Shown here piece by piece: positions 33,691 through 43,967 of a stretch of DNA of 60,000 bases (positions are counted from its first letter, which is position 1; every line of letters begins with the position of its first letter). This stretch comes from Tubulanus polymorphus. Its lineage: Eukaryota; Nemertea; Palaeonemertea; Tubulaniformes; Tubulanidae. Position numbers and translations under genes: made by a program. The DNA lies in NCBI RefSeq assembly GCF_964204645.1, contig NC_134032.1, positions 376,501 through 436,500 on the forward strand, given 5' to 3'. Under the pieces are notes generated by a model. The model saw only the letters and a list, made by a program, of their open reading frames with translations, searched no databases and was not told the DNA's origin.

Positions 33691-34383
33691 CACTCCATTC
33701 CGGAGAGATCCCTTAAAGCGTCGTGTATGAGAGATAGAACTGATCGCGCTTTTGAAATCAGCTACTTTAGGTCGAGGATAATGTTTATTAGGATGAAGAA
33801 ATCAGATCGAGAGTTTTGCATCGGCTGAGTGTAAAATATGAGCGAGGTTTAACGCATCAATAAACCAAACCCACGAAGTTCGAGTTCTGGTATGTGACGA
33901 GAAACTATAGTTAACGAATAACTCGATTCAGTTTTCAACTCGACTAAAGTATGATTCAAATAGGCGTCATTCTGGAACTGAACAAACATGAATTAACGGA
34001 GTAATATTCAATTATTATGGACCGTGAAATGTTTTGAATAATTAATCGTCAACACTTCACATGTGTTCAGAAATTCACCATCGAGACATTTTCAATTGTA
34101 AATGAACTACAAACACCAGATATTGGACATTTTATCAGCGCACTTTCAGAAACTCGTGGTTCATATTTCGCATAACACTGGTGAATGTTGGAAAGGTAGC
34201 AGAGACGAACTATGAAAGTGAAGCTATTTTCTATTCATTTCTCTACAGAGTGATTCGTATAGTTTATATCGATAACTGATTCCTTTAAGAGAAAATTTCA
34301 TTCGATATTAACTGAAACTGGGATGAACGGTAGAACTATCGTTGTTTTAAGTATGATGTTTATTAGAAGCAATTAGATCGAGT
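33691..34383. other. Unique DNA, partly an old repeat
   Basis: ATGTTTATTAG...GATCGAG (33782) recurs at about 34353, and CATTCGATATTAACTGAAAC (34299) echoes the R77 left flank. Confidence 0.35.
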
Positions 34384-34540
34384 TTTGAGAAAATTCCATT
34401 CGATTTTAGCGGAAATGTAGACGAAATTGAACGCCGAAGACCGAGTTACTACTAGCGACACCTGGTGGATTCTCTATTGCCGCAGTAGTTTGTGTCCTAC
34501 TACACACTGGGGACACCTGGCGGATCCTCAATTTCCTAAA
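34384..34540 (-). repeat. R77 copy with left flank
   Basis: The flank GAAATTGAACGCCGAAGACC matches 39.49 kb (GAAATTGAACACAGAAGACC). It is followed by AGCGACACCTGGTGGATTC and GGACACCTGGCGGATCC. Confidence 0.8.
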
Positions 34541-35002
34541 CTCGCCGCAATAGCGCAAGCAAGAATCCGTATTGGAACCTTTCACCAAAAGGTCTCCATC
34601 ATGCTTATTTGATCTGGACAGACCAGTGCAGTATATACATGAACTAACCGCTGGCTTTTATTCAATTTTGTGCGCATAAACTCGATTTATTGACCGCTCT
34701 AAACTGGCGAAGAGAGGAGACCAGCGAGAAGGTGTGGATAGTGGTTTATTGACTCTGATGGTGCCGCGCGCGGCCATGTTTTATCCGTGTATGACAGACG
34801 ATCCTACTGCGCGATTATTGATTGTTCTCACTGACCGGTTCAGCGAGAGATGATTGTTTTACAATATCGTTTTATTCGGTATCGTCTGTCGTAGGATCCT
34901 CATAAATACACATCATCATACTCGACTCTGACTTAAGGGTATATACTAGTCGGCACAGCTACTAGCCGCTGCAAACCGATATTCTATTCTCTCTGGGAAT
35001 TA
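34541..35002. other. Unique DNA downstream of the minus-strand terminal exon
   Basis: No gene seen. It includes a GATCCTACTGCGCG / CGTAGGATCCT inverted pair (about 34800 and 34890). Confidence 0.3.
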
Positions 35003-35163
35003 TTTATTATAACTTATCAGGACTTATTACTATCATAATCTATTATTCACCGTTTATGAGTGGCACCGTGCAATTACGGCTAGGCAGAGCTGTTTAGGAC
35101 CTGAATCAGTTCTCTCGCCTCCGTGGGAAACGCTGTTGTATTACTTATCAACTTCACCATTCA
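35003..35163 (-). other. Likely 3' UTR with polyadenylation signal
   Basis: Minus-strand AATAAA at 35003-35008 lies about 155 bases after the TGA of the exon above. Confidence 0.4.
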
Positions 35164-35405
35164 CGTAGCCTTATTACTTAAAAGCATTTGTCCCAGGCAT
35201 CTGAACGTCTGAAGATATTTGATTCGCTTTTTGTCCGCAACGAGACCACGAAATCTCGCGTGAAAATCCGTTATTCGGTTAGACGGACTGAATATGTCAT
35301 CGCTTGTCGCTAAAACCTCATGGGACCGACTGACTGCAGCACCAGCAGCAGCACCACCACCACCACCATTGGTTAGTTTGGCCAGCCTTTTTTCTTCTAT
35401 TAAGA
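35161..35405 (-). CDS. Candidate terminal coding exon, unknown product
   Basis: On the minus strand a strong acceptor (pyrimidine-rich CCTGTCCCTTGCTCTTAATAG, AG near 35398-35399) opens a frame to TGA at about 35161. It starts EKRLAKLTNGGGGGAAAGAA, a Gly/Ala linker on (GGT)n(GCT)n. It continues SRSHEVLATSDDIFSPSNRI, TDFHARFRGLVADKKRIKYL, QTFRCLGQMLLSNKAT. More than 60% of first codon positions are purines. A polyadenylation signal follows at 35003. The entry phase needs one base from the previous exon. The exon at 43.6 kb ends in phase 0, so an intervening exon would be required if both belong to one gene. No family recognised. Confidence 0.5.
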
Positions 35406-35804
35406 GCAAGGGACAGGATACACACTAGACAAATGTATCCTGAGATGTATCCGGGATACAGGTCATCGAGGATGAACTGGTTTCACACAGAGAAACCATT
35501 AATTTCAATATTCCTCTCATTTACAGTAATCTCCTCAGTTCCCGGTGTGAGGAACTAGCTCGGTTTACTGCGCGCGTGATGTCACATACAGGACGCGAGG
35601 GACTGCCGACACGTCACGTACACGTCGCCAGGACGCGAGAGTCTCCGCGCCGCGTCGAGACTACAATAAATCAAACGAACCGATGACAGCAGTTAATACC
35701 GGTAACGTGTCGGTTGTCAGCAGCGCAGATAAAAACATGCACTTGGTTAAAGTTGATTTTCACCGGGGACTTCTCAACTAAACGAGCGAGCGATTATACA
35801 TCTT
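35406..35804. other. Unique CpG-rich DNA
   Basis: No gene seen. GATACA-rich direct repeats around 35415-35460. Confidence 0.3.
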
Positions 35805-36185
35805 CCCAGTGCCCTACTGCACACTAGCGAAACCTGGTGTGGATCCTCACCTGCCACCAAATGGGGTCCTCTATTTCTGCAGTAGTTGATGTCCTGCTGC
35901 ACACTAGCGACACCTGGTCTATAGCAATAAGTGTAATCCATTGCTGCAGTAGTTGATGTCCTAATGCTCACTAGCGACACCTGGTGGATTCTCAATTGCC
36001 ACAGAAGGAATCCTTTATTTCTGCAGTAGTTTGTGTCCTACTGCACGCTAGTGACACCTAGTGGATCCTCACATAACACAAGTGGAATCCTCTATTGCCA
36101 ACGTGGTTGATGTCCTACTGCCACACTAGCGACACCTGGTGGATCCTCACTTGCCACACGTGGAATCCTCTATTGCCACAGTAGC
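35805..36185 (-). repeat. R77 cluster, ~5 inverted units
   Basis: Five cores of the form CTAGCGACACCTGGTGGAT(C/T) with diverged spacers. Confidence 0.9.
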
Positions 36186-37063
36186 ATCTCCCAACTGTTT
36201 AGCGTACTAGACTCCGTCGCTGGCAATGTCTGTATTGCAGCCACTGGTAAGCGAGTGTCGTCTGGTCACGCATATAATTAATCAAGCAACTGTACCAGGC
36301 GAGGAAGTGGTCATCAAATAACGGATTAATGGCGGATTAGGTGCGGATTAGTCGCACAGTAACTTTGATAAACCCATAGATTAATGATCGATCCTCCTGA
36401 CAGTTTGACGATAGCGAGGATTAATGGATAATCCTATCTAATTCGGGCGGCCCGAGTTCGACCCCGATCTGTTCTCGGTTGACAGCCTCGCCAATGAATA
36501 ATGTTCCGCTGGTCATGGATCAAACTCTCTTCGAGAAAGGAGGGTCAAGAAACTTTCTTGCGGCATTTCTAGTCGATTTGCTATCGGGTGATTTATCAAA
36601 TACACGAATTACATTCATGTAATTCTTTGTGAAGTTGTTTTGTAATCGAGAATTTAAAAAACAGCATAATTGATGATTCGGGAATGCTGGACGTCGCTTC
36701 AGCGATTGATTCCCTTTTTTCAGTCAGTCAACCCGCAAGGTGGCAGTGTTGGTCAAAACCAGGACCACAAGGGACGCTTATCCGATATACATTAATTTCT
36801 AAGCAATAGAAAAAAGAATTTAAATAAATTCCTATAATGCCTACAATATTCCTCCTTATTCCTAGGGGTCGTAAACGGGGCGGGCGTGGTGTACTCCAGT
36901 CTCAGACGCCGTAAAACGGGTGTTTACACCGTCACACGCTACTCACACACAGTCATCATACTCAGAGAGATCTATGAATTATTTGTAGGAATCTGTTCGG
37001 CGGCGGTGACGGCGGCGGTGACGCTGTTACAGCGGAAATATTAGCATCAAGGGACGTGTAAAA
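36186..37063. other. Unique DNA with promoter-like features
   Basis: GGGGCGGGCGTGG (about 36877), CpG-rich DNA and a GGCGGCGGTGAC duplication (37000-37022) precede the ATG frame at 37064. A promoter is possible but unproven. Confidence 0.25.
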
Positions 37064-37159
37064 ATGGCTGCTAACATTTCCGATATTAACCGCGACTGTT
37101 CGATGTTACCTGTAAACACTGATTCAGAGCCACGGGTCGGGGAAGCAGGTTTGACCTAG
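37064..37159 (+). CDS. Short ATG frame, possible 5' exon (weak)
   Basis: AAAATGGCT is a good translation-start context. The frame reads MAANISDINRDCSMLP and on to 31 residues before TAG at 37157. A possible donor (CCT|GTAAAC at 37111/37112) would end it after 16 codons. A GC-box-like GGGGCGGGCG lies about 180 bases upstream. No partner exon was found. Confidence 0.2.
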   Translation: MAANISDINRDCSMLPVNTDSEPRVGEAGLT

Positions 37160-37340
37160 TTTGTGGACTGCAATGCGCCACTTATGAGGACGTCTTTTAT
37201 GTTTCAGCATCGTAAGACAATCTTACTTTATAACTATACGTAAGGATTAAATTTAACCTCTACTCAACTTTAATTCAACCTTTACTGTAACAACTAGCAG
37301 TTCTCGAACGCACCAGCATCGCACGCAACTTAAGACCGCT

Positions 37341-37545
37341 AAAGCCCAACGCACACGGCAAAACATCTGTTTCGCCGAAACAGAAAACGCGTTTTTCAGA
37401 AAACGCTTTTTATTCGTGAATAACGTTTTCCAGTTCGGCGTTTTTTTGTTGTTTTGCCTCCCCCGCACACGGCATAACAAAAAACATTGAAAACGTTTTT
37501 TCACGAGGAAAAAACGTTTTTTCGGTGCCGTGTGCACTGGGCTTT
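37341..37545. mobile_element. MITE with 20-bp terminal inverted repeats
   Basis: AAAGCCCAACGCACACGGCA at 37341-37360 and the complement of TGCCGTGTGCACTGGGCTTT at 37526-37545 agree at 18 of 20 bases. The interior is rich in AAAACG/CGTTTT. An internal GCACACGGCATAAC (37465) repeats the TIR. A 2-bp TA duplication is possible if the end is taken as AAGCCC. The superfamily is uncertain (Tc1/mariner-like TA or Harbinger-like). Confidence 0.8.
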
Positions 37546-37910
37546 ATCGATACACATCTTAAAAGTAAGCATATTTCTAGAAGCTGTTTTTCGATGTTAA
37601 CTTTTTACGAAAGAAACGCGAGAGTCGCTGATAAACGACGGCACGACGAAGCGCGCCGTATCGTGAGGAGTTTGAAGAGTTTGATCAATCGACAGATGAA
37701 GTGAAGGTTCAAGTGTCGTTTTTGAATATCGAAGTCGTTGAACTTACGGAAAAATATCATCTATGCTCTGCAGGTCGCTCGCTCGCTCGCTCGTTCGTTG
37801 GCTCTGGTTTGATATATATCTATAAATGGCTCTTAGATGTTAATGGTTTTGAAGTTATATTATACACTGAAGTAGATCTGATCATAAGGCGCAGGAGTGG
37901 TAACGTGATT
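37546..37910. other. Unique DNA, weak coding-like frame
   Basis: A + frame from ATG at about 37594 reads YERNARVADKRRHDEARRIV but has no splice support. Confidence 0.25.
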
Positions 37911-37965
37911 ACAGTATTCCCGGAGATGAATATCAGGATATAGTCTAAACATTGAATAAACAATA
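37911..37965 (+). repeat. Decayed solo R167 ribozyme-like motif
   Basis: GTATTC-CCGGAGA-TGAATATCAGGATATAGTC-TAAACATT-GAATAAAC keeps the skeleton but has lost the GAAAC core. Confidence 0.6.
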
Positions 37966-38132
37966 ATAGTAATAGTAATGATTTTTTAGTTTACATAGCA
38001 CTAAACTATAGAATAATCATATTGCTTTAAATGAAAGAGGTTGCGGTAGTTAGAATCATTACAAATTGTAAGGACATTGTTCAATAGTAAACACTTTCCT
38101 AAAAAGATATGTTTCGAAGCTTAATTTGACAG

Positions 38133-38310
38133 CATCGACAGATGGGGATTTCCATTACTGGACGCATTCCATAGCGCCGGGACAGTGAACTTATACTGCC
38201 AAATGACCTTTTGGAGACGGGTTTGGACCGGACGTGTGGTGTCGGGACTTGAACGGAGTGCCCTTGTAGGAACATTGACTGTTAAAGGTGACGCCAGGCC
38301 CAATGTGTAA
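38133..38310 (+). CDS. Candidate terminal coding exon (weak)
   Basis: After CTTAATTTGACAG the + frame is open for 58 codons to TAA at 38308-38310. It reads DRWGFPLLDAFHSAGTVNLY and CQMTFWRRVWTGRVVSGLER. Codon position 1 is about 61% purine and G-rich. The minus strand is also open (with PALWNASSNGNP, faintly LINE-like), so the strand is uncertain. It lies just 5' of a SINE. Confidence 0.25.
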
Positions 38311-38344
38311 CCGCAATGACCAAAAAAACTGACAATCTTCAATT

Positions 38345-38745
38345 GCGGCAGGTCTACGGTCTAGTGGATAGCATGCTCGTCTGGTAAGCTGGAGGTCAAG
38401 GGCACGAGTTACATCAATTGTTATCGAGTTGTATCACTTAGCTCTGTGTACAGGTATCATCTATACAGGTACTCAGCTAGACACATTAAGTGATCTACGC
38501 GGCAGACCTTGGAGTTTGTAAATCTCCTTATTATCCTGTGTTGTCAAGTACAGCATGTCTCCGACACTGACGGGCAGACGAACTACTACATCACGTACAA
38601 CACCCTCTATTGGTGACCAGACACACTAAATTATTCACATCACCCTCCTGATTCAATTTGTTGTTGTTATGTCTCCAGCGCTGACAGACGAACAAACAAC
38701 GACATCACGTACAAGATATCTACGATATACCGAAGATCAGGCTAC
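38345..38745 (+). mobile_element. tRNA-derived SINE with dispersed body
   Basis: GGTCTAGTGGATAGC (about 38357) is A-box-like. GCTGGAGGTCAAGGGCACGA corresponds to a decayed B-box region. The body shares CACTGACGGGCAGACGAAC, ACATCACGTACAACACCCTC and CAATTTGTTGTTGTTATG with 20.3 kb. No A tail or target duplication identified. Confidence 0.65.
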
Positions 38746-39449
38746 CTCATAGAAGTCAATTAGCCTCCATGATACGAGCGCAGGCCTCTCGTCTAAGCTT
38801 CGGATATAGATTTTATCAGTCTAGTAGAGTATACCAATTCGCCGTCTACTCCGATAACACGATAATATTGATTTAGTTAATTTTTCATCGTCGTAACTTT
38901 TTTTCGATATTTATTTTCATTCACAACACAACCGACTGGGAGGTGTAGCGTTTCGCCGGATGTTTGCGCGGCAGCACGTGCGCGGTAACGCGATAACGTT
39001 TCGTACGTAAAGGTAAATAAACGTCGGAAAATTCTCAAAGATAATGAATCATACGAAAGCGGCGGGGATTCCGTTTGCGTGATGTCACGTTTGACGTCAT
39101 TCGCGCGTGCCCGAGACGATGACGCAATCTTAATGAATTGTGACGTTCTCGTATCAATGCCGAGAGACAATGCCGGTTAAATTACTTCTCAATGGAATTC
39201 AGTTTAAACTTAATTGACTTAGTTGAATTTAATAAGTCAAATTTATAAGTTGAATCAGTTAAATTTAGATTGAATTTAACTCATTTAAATTCTATTTTCC
39301 TTCTCGGCGGAATTCAGTTGTCGAAATTAGTTCATTTTTCAATGGAATTTGAACTGAATTTTTAGACTCCTAAAACTGTGGATTATCACAGCACTCACCA
39401 AATATACAATACTTTCATCCTTCTACTCTGATATCGTTAAAGTTTACAT
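38746..39449. other. Unique DNA with a CRE and relic repeats
   Basis: CpG-rich 38930-39130 with a perfect CRE. Decayed TTGAATTTAA/TCAATGGAATT repeats at 39185-39360 recall the 44-kb array. Confidence 0.35.
39092..39099 (+). promoter_or_regulatory. Perfect CRE (TGACGTCA)
   Basis: In CpG-rich sequence, 10 bases after a TGATGTCAC half-match. Sequence match only. Confidence 0.4.
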
Positions 39450-39815
39450 AAATAATTGATTCATTTAAGAGAAAAGTTCACTCGATTTTAACTGAAATTG
39501 AACACAGAAGACCGAGTAACTACTAGCGACACCTGATGGATCCTCACTTGCCACAAGTTGAATCCTCGATCGCCCTGCAGTTGATGTGGCCTACTGCACA
39601 CTGGCGACACCTGATCCAAAGTGAAATCCTCTACTGCCGCGCCCTACTACGCACTAGCGACACCTGGTGGACCCTCACTTACAACAAGTGGAATCCTCTA
39701 TTGATCCTACTTCTCACTAGCGACACCTGGTGGACCCTCACTTGCCACAAGTGGAATCCTCTATTGCCACAGTAGCTATTGCCCTACTGCACACTAGCGA
39801 CACCTGGCGGTGCCA
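39450..39815 (-). repeat. R77 cluster with left flank
   Basis: The flank (TTTAAGAGAAAAGTTCACTC, GAAGACCGAGTAACTAC) is shared with 34.4 kb, followed by about four inverted units. Confidence 0.9.
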
Positions 39816-40680
39816 TAATATGGTCACGGCATTGCTGTAGGTTCCAGTCTGAATCGTTATCGTTATCGGGCAGACGGATGTCTAAACGTTTCGATCTATG
39901 AATCGACGACTCGACGCGGACACTTGACATAATCAGACCACTGTCACACGCGCGGCCGCATCCGCGCCGAGACACGCTGAATAGTGTACAGATCGCGAGA
40001 GGAGTTCATTCAGACACTGAAACACGCTGTGTTACTATGACACATTACCCGTTTACCAGTTGAAATCGATGTAATGTTATTGGTCGTGATTGGGCGCGGG
40101 TTAATTATTAATAAAATCTCAAGCGGGGAAGAGAGAGAGAGAGAGGAAGAGAGAGAGTGGAAGAGAGTAGGAGAGAGCGGGAAAATAGCTAATAACGTGT
40201 CTTATTCGCATCTAGTTCGTGCTAATTACACCCTTGGTGTATGCACGCAGCGCAATTATACCGCTAGTTGAAACTACTCAAACAGTTATCGTTATTATAT
40301 CTGTTGTGTGTGTTGATTATTTTCGTAATATCGGCGAATTTATTAGATGTTACACCAACGAGTCGACCTCTCGTCAGTAGCAAGACGCGTGTATTTATTC
40401 TTTTTAACTCGTGCGCGAAGATTGAAATGTGCTGATACCGCGGCCGCGAACGCGGTTGTTCTGACGGGTTTCAGGTGCCACGGTTTGTAAACTGTTGCTA
40501 GAACTTGCCGACCGGGTCTTGACATGCAGTTTACATCATATTATGATGCGTTTGAACCGATTCCAAAGAATACTTGCGAAAACTCGTAAATGATAAAAGC
40601 CGTTATACTTAAAGACGGTCCTAGTTTTGGATGGGTTAATAAAAGAAGTCTGTTTGAAGTACGCGGTTTTGGAGTATGGC
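39816..40680. other. Unique DNA, no gene recognised
   Basis: A minus frame (SSVRVESSIHRSKRLDIRLP) near 39840-39935 is open but runs into R77 with no donor. GA tract at 40125-40180. Confidence 0.3.
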
Positions 40681-41000
40681 CCAAGCATTGCGAGACCTTG
40701 CTACCGCCCGCTAGCCCGGCCCGAGCATTGAGAGACCTTGCTACCGCCCGCTAGCCCGGCCCGAGCATTGAGAGACCTTGCTACCGCCCGCTAGCCCGGC
40801 CCGAGCATTGAGAGACCTTGCTACCGCCCGCTAGCCCGGCCCGAGCATTGAGAGACCTTGCTACCGCCCGCTAGCCCGGCCCGAGCATTGAGAGACCTTG
40901 CTACCGCCCGCTAGCCCGGCCCGAGCATTGAGAGACCTTGCTACCGCCCGCTAGCCCGGCCCGAGCATTGAGAGACCTTGCTACCGCCCGCTAGCCCGGC
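40681..41000 (+). repeat. 40-bp minisatellite, 8 copies, near-perfect
   Basis: Unit CCGAGCATTGAGAGACCTTG + CTACCGCCCGCTAGCCCGGC. Only the first copy differs (2 bases). Such homogeneity implies recent expansion or conversion. Confidence 0.98.
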
Positions 41001-41190
41001 CCATTAGGAATCACGTTTTATTTATGCTTTCGGGAAAAAAACAATAATTAATTTGTTTCGACGATTCTTTGTTGTTTTAATTGCCATAATAAAAAACCCA
41101 CGACAGAACAATGCTGAAATAAGGCAGTAAATTATTCAAAATTCGATTCTAATTGCAAATCGATCTTTCGACGCCAACTGTCCTGACTCC
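41001..41190. other. Unique AT-rich DNA
   Basis: Nothing recognised. Confidence 0.4.
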
Positions 41191-41490
41191 AAGTATGGAT
41201 TCAACAGTTGTGTGGATTTTGACTGTAGGGATTCACAGTCAAATTTTAAAACTGTAACACAACTGTAAAACTGTAACACAACTGTAAAACTGGAGGGGGG
41301 TTCAGAAACATTTTCAACCCACAATATGTTATAGAAATGGGTTCAAATGAAACCCAGATTATAACTGTGGAACTGGATCAGGAGTCAAATGAAACCGACA
41401 CAACTGTGGATATGGATTCAGAGACAAACCGACACAACCGTGGAACTGGATCCAGTGTCAAAATAAACCCACATCACTGTGGTACTGGGT
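41191..41490 (-). repeat. Decayed R39 array
   Basis: ACTGTGGAACTGGATC, CAACTGTGGATATGGATTCA and similar units with variable spacing. Confidence 0.75.
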
Positions 41491-41514
41491 TCATTAAACG
41501 CCCTGTTTGTTTGC

Positions 41515-41985
41515 GAATCTCAGGGTCTCCGCGGGTCTCAGGGTCTCCGCGGGTCTCAGGGTCTCCGCGGATCTCAGGGTCTCCGCGGGTCTCAGGGTCT
41601 CCGCGGATGTCAGGGTCTCCGCGGATTTCAGGGTCTCCGCGGGCCTCTGAGTCGCTGCAGATCTCAGGGTCTCCGCGGTTCTCAGGGTCTCCGCGGGTCT
41701 CTGGGTCTCCGCGGATGTCAGGGTCTCCGCGGATTTCAGGGTCTCTGCGGGTCTCTGAGTCGCTGCGGATCTCAGGGTCTCCGCGGGTCTCAGGGTCTCC
41801 GCGGATCTCAGGGTCACCGCGGGTCTCAGGGTCTCCGCGGATGTCAGGGTCTCCGCGGATTTCAGGGTCTCCGCGGGTCTCTGAGTCGCTGCAGATCTCA
41901 GGGTCTCCGCGGGTCTCTGAGTCGCTGCGGATCTCAGGGTCTCCGCGGGTCTCAGGGTCTCCGCGGATCTCAGGGTCTCCACGGC
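41515..41985 (+). repeat. 18-bp minisatellite with higher-order structure
   Basis: Unit TCAGGGTCTCCGCGGGTC. Variant units (GAGTCGCTGCAGATC, GGATGTCAG, GGATTTCAG) recur in a ~200-bp super-repeat. Period 18 keeps three frames open. Confidence 0.95.
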
Positions 41986-42571
41986 GGTGCTTGTATTGAA
42001 TTTCTTGCTATAATTTGTTTTAATCGGATTGTAAGCGATTTATATAAACAAAACTCAAGTCGCGCTTTATAATGAAAAGTCGATATCGAAAATCTGACAA
42101 AAACAGATGTTTGAAATATGAAATAAATTCTCAATTCTCACACACGCAGAGTTGAAACCTTATCCGGTAATGAGTGAAAAAATAATTCCGTGGACACCGT
42201 GCGCATTATAGTAAAATAAACCATGAATAGGAAACTATGAATGGTATTCCTTGGAAAAAGCAGCGCTGCCTGATGCTGAGCTTGAAATCCACTATCGGTT
42301 TGTAGAAGAATCTCAATCAAATACATCAGAAAAGACGCAATTCGGAAGGATGAACAGTGCCAAATTTGCAGAAAAGTTTTAGCGGTCTTTGACCTGGCAA
42401 AAAGGGTGCATTGTCAGTGAAAAAGCTGGTACTAGACTCCAGAAAATAACCCCTAGAGCCACCCCTGTCTTGATGGGGGAGGTATCTAATATAGAAACAT
42501 CAAGATTCCGAAAGGTATTTGAATCGTTGACCACAAGGCCAACTGGTGGCCAACAATGACAACGTCATTCA
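41986..42571. other. Unique DNA, probably part of a decayed retroelement
   Basis: It leads into the 42572-42660 3'-end-like segment. No protein motif was found. Confidence 0.3.
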
Positions 42572-42662
42572 GCTTTGATAAAGTGTCATCAGGACACGAA
42601 ACGTCAGCACAAGTAAATTGCGCGGTAATGCACTATAGGTCTTTAGTCTTTAGTCTTTAGTT
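42572..42662 (+). mobile_element. Retroelement 3' end with a second hammerhead-like motif
   Basis: GCT-TTGATAA-A-GTGTC-ATCAG-GACAC-GAAACGTC-AGC at 42572-42608 has stem I (GCT/AGC), stem II (GTGTC/GACAC) and GAAAC with minimal stem III. The CUGAUGA core differs at two positions (UUGAUAA), with one extra base before stem II as in R167. About 30 bases later comes (GTCTTTA)n, a LINE-type tail. Confidence 0.45.
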
Positions 42663-42832
42663 TCGGTAGTAAGTCAGTGTTACACTCAAAACTCGACTAA
42701 CGGTAATTCTGCACTTGTTCCTCCGCCGCTGTGTATAAGATAATTGTATATATTTGCGCAAAAAAAAAACATCGGAATGTTTTCACAAAGTTGTTTATAA
42801 CGTTGCGGGTATGAAGAGCATTGACTGGTGCA
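42663..42832. other. Unique DNA
   Basis: Nothing recognised. Confidence 0.35.
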
Positions 42833-42890
42833 CGGGGGTGAGGGAGAGAGAGAGGGGGTGAGGGAGAGAGAGAGGGGGAGGGGAAACTTT
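42833..42890 (+). repeat. G/GA-rich duplication
   Basis: GGGGGTGAGGGAGAGAGAGA appears twice. Confidence 0.85.
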
Positions 42891-42909
42891 GAACTGTCGT
42901 TTCAAATCC

Positions 42910-43330
42910 AAACTAAAACAACTGCGGAACTGGATTCAGAGTCAAATTAAACCCATACAACTGTGGAACTAAATCCAGAGTCAAATTAAACCCACACAAC
43001 TGTGGAACTGGATTCAGAGTCAAATAAAACCCACACAACTGTGGAACTGGATTCAGAGTCAAATTAAACCCACACAACTGTGGAACTGGGTTCAGAGTCG
43101 AATTAAACCCACACAACTGTGGAACTGGATTCAGAGTCAAATTAAACCCACACAACTGTGGAACTGGGTTCAGAGTCGAATTAAACCCACACAACTGTGG
43201 AACTGGATTCAGAGTCAAATTAAACCCACACAACTGTGGAACTGGATTCAGAGTCAAATTAGATCCACACAACTGTGGAACTGGATTCAGAGTCAAATTA
43301 AACCCACACAACTGTGAAACTGGATCCAGT
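42910..43330 (-). repeat. 39-bp minisatellite (R39), array 2, ~11 copies
   Basis: Unit CCCACACAACTGTGGAACTG + GATTCAGAGTCAAATTAAA. On the minus strand it gives a 13-residue repeat (LTLNPVPQLCGFN). GTTCCACAGTTGTGTGG contains the palindrome CACAACTGTG. Confidence 0.97.
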
Positions 43331-43529
43331 GTTAAACATGAACCCCAAACCCACGCTGCATGATCAAAAATTCATAAAGACTATGAATTTTTGATGATAA
43401 GATCAATTATAAGTGATCGGTTTTGAGGCAAGACATTTGAAATTTTTTTTCCCCTATAGACGTCGGCGCCCGAGGAAAAATAATGTTTCCGAACTTAAAA
43501 GAGCAAGAAATAAGAATTATAGGAAAACT
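43331..43529. other. Probable intron sequence
   Basis: Lies just downstream (minus sense) of the donor at 43534. Confidence 0.35.
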
Positions 43530-43534
43530 TACCA

Positions 43535-43639
43535 GAATTCCCAGTTTGCGGAAACCGTGCGCCGTGTTTTCTAATCCGATGTTAAACCAGTGATGTGATA
43601 ATCCATTTTTTAAAATGTGGGGTTCGTCTGCGAGACCTG
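43535..43639 (-). CDS. Candidate internal coding exon, unknown product
   Basis: Excellent borders on the minus strand: acceptor TTCTATTATTCCCCCTCGCAG (exon starts at about 43639) and donor CTG|GTAAGTTTT (43535/43534). Only one frame is open. After two carry-over bases it reads LADEPHILKNGLSHHWFNIG, LENTAHGFRKLGIL. Entry needs one base from the previous exon and exit is phase 0. The tryptophan/histidine-rich content and lack of low complexity favour a real exon. I could not identify the family. Confidence 0.6.
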
Positions 43640-43967
43640 CGAGGGGGAATAATAGAAATATTGACGATAAAAGTTTTCAACGGAAGGCGCTTAGTCAGTG
43701 AGAGTCGGTGAGAGCCAGTAAGAGCAGCCGGTGAGAGCGGAGTGGTTGACGGCGTTGTTTCTGTGTAACTGAACGCGCGCTACTGTTGGAATAGCGATGC
43801 GGCGGCGTAACGCGCGCGCGTGTTGCTGTTTGAGTGACGGGTGGCGCTACGTCAGCTGCGACATGGCAACCACCAGCTATTGAGAGAGGACATAACAGCT
43901 TATAGCAGCTCCCAGCCCATACTCAAGCGTGTAGCATAGTTACAGTTTTTGACACGGCCACAAAGTT
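43640..43967. other. Unique GC-rich DNA
   Basis: Short repeats GTGAGAGTCGGTGAGAGCC (43700). No gene seen. Confidence 0.35.

Noticed and set aside
36430-36480. tRNA gene from GAGTTCGACCCCG
   Set aside because: B-box-like only. No A box or acceptor stem could be paired.
41337-41999. 220-codon Ser/Pro/Arg-rich gene
   Set aside because: An 18-bp minisatellite keeps several frames open on both strands. No unique flanking coding sequence.
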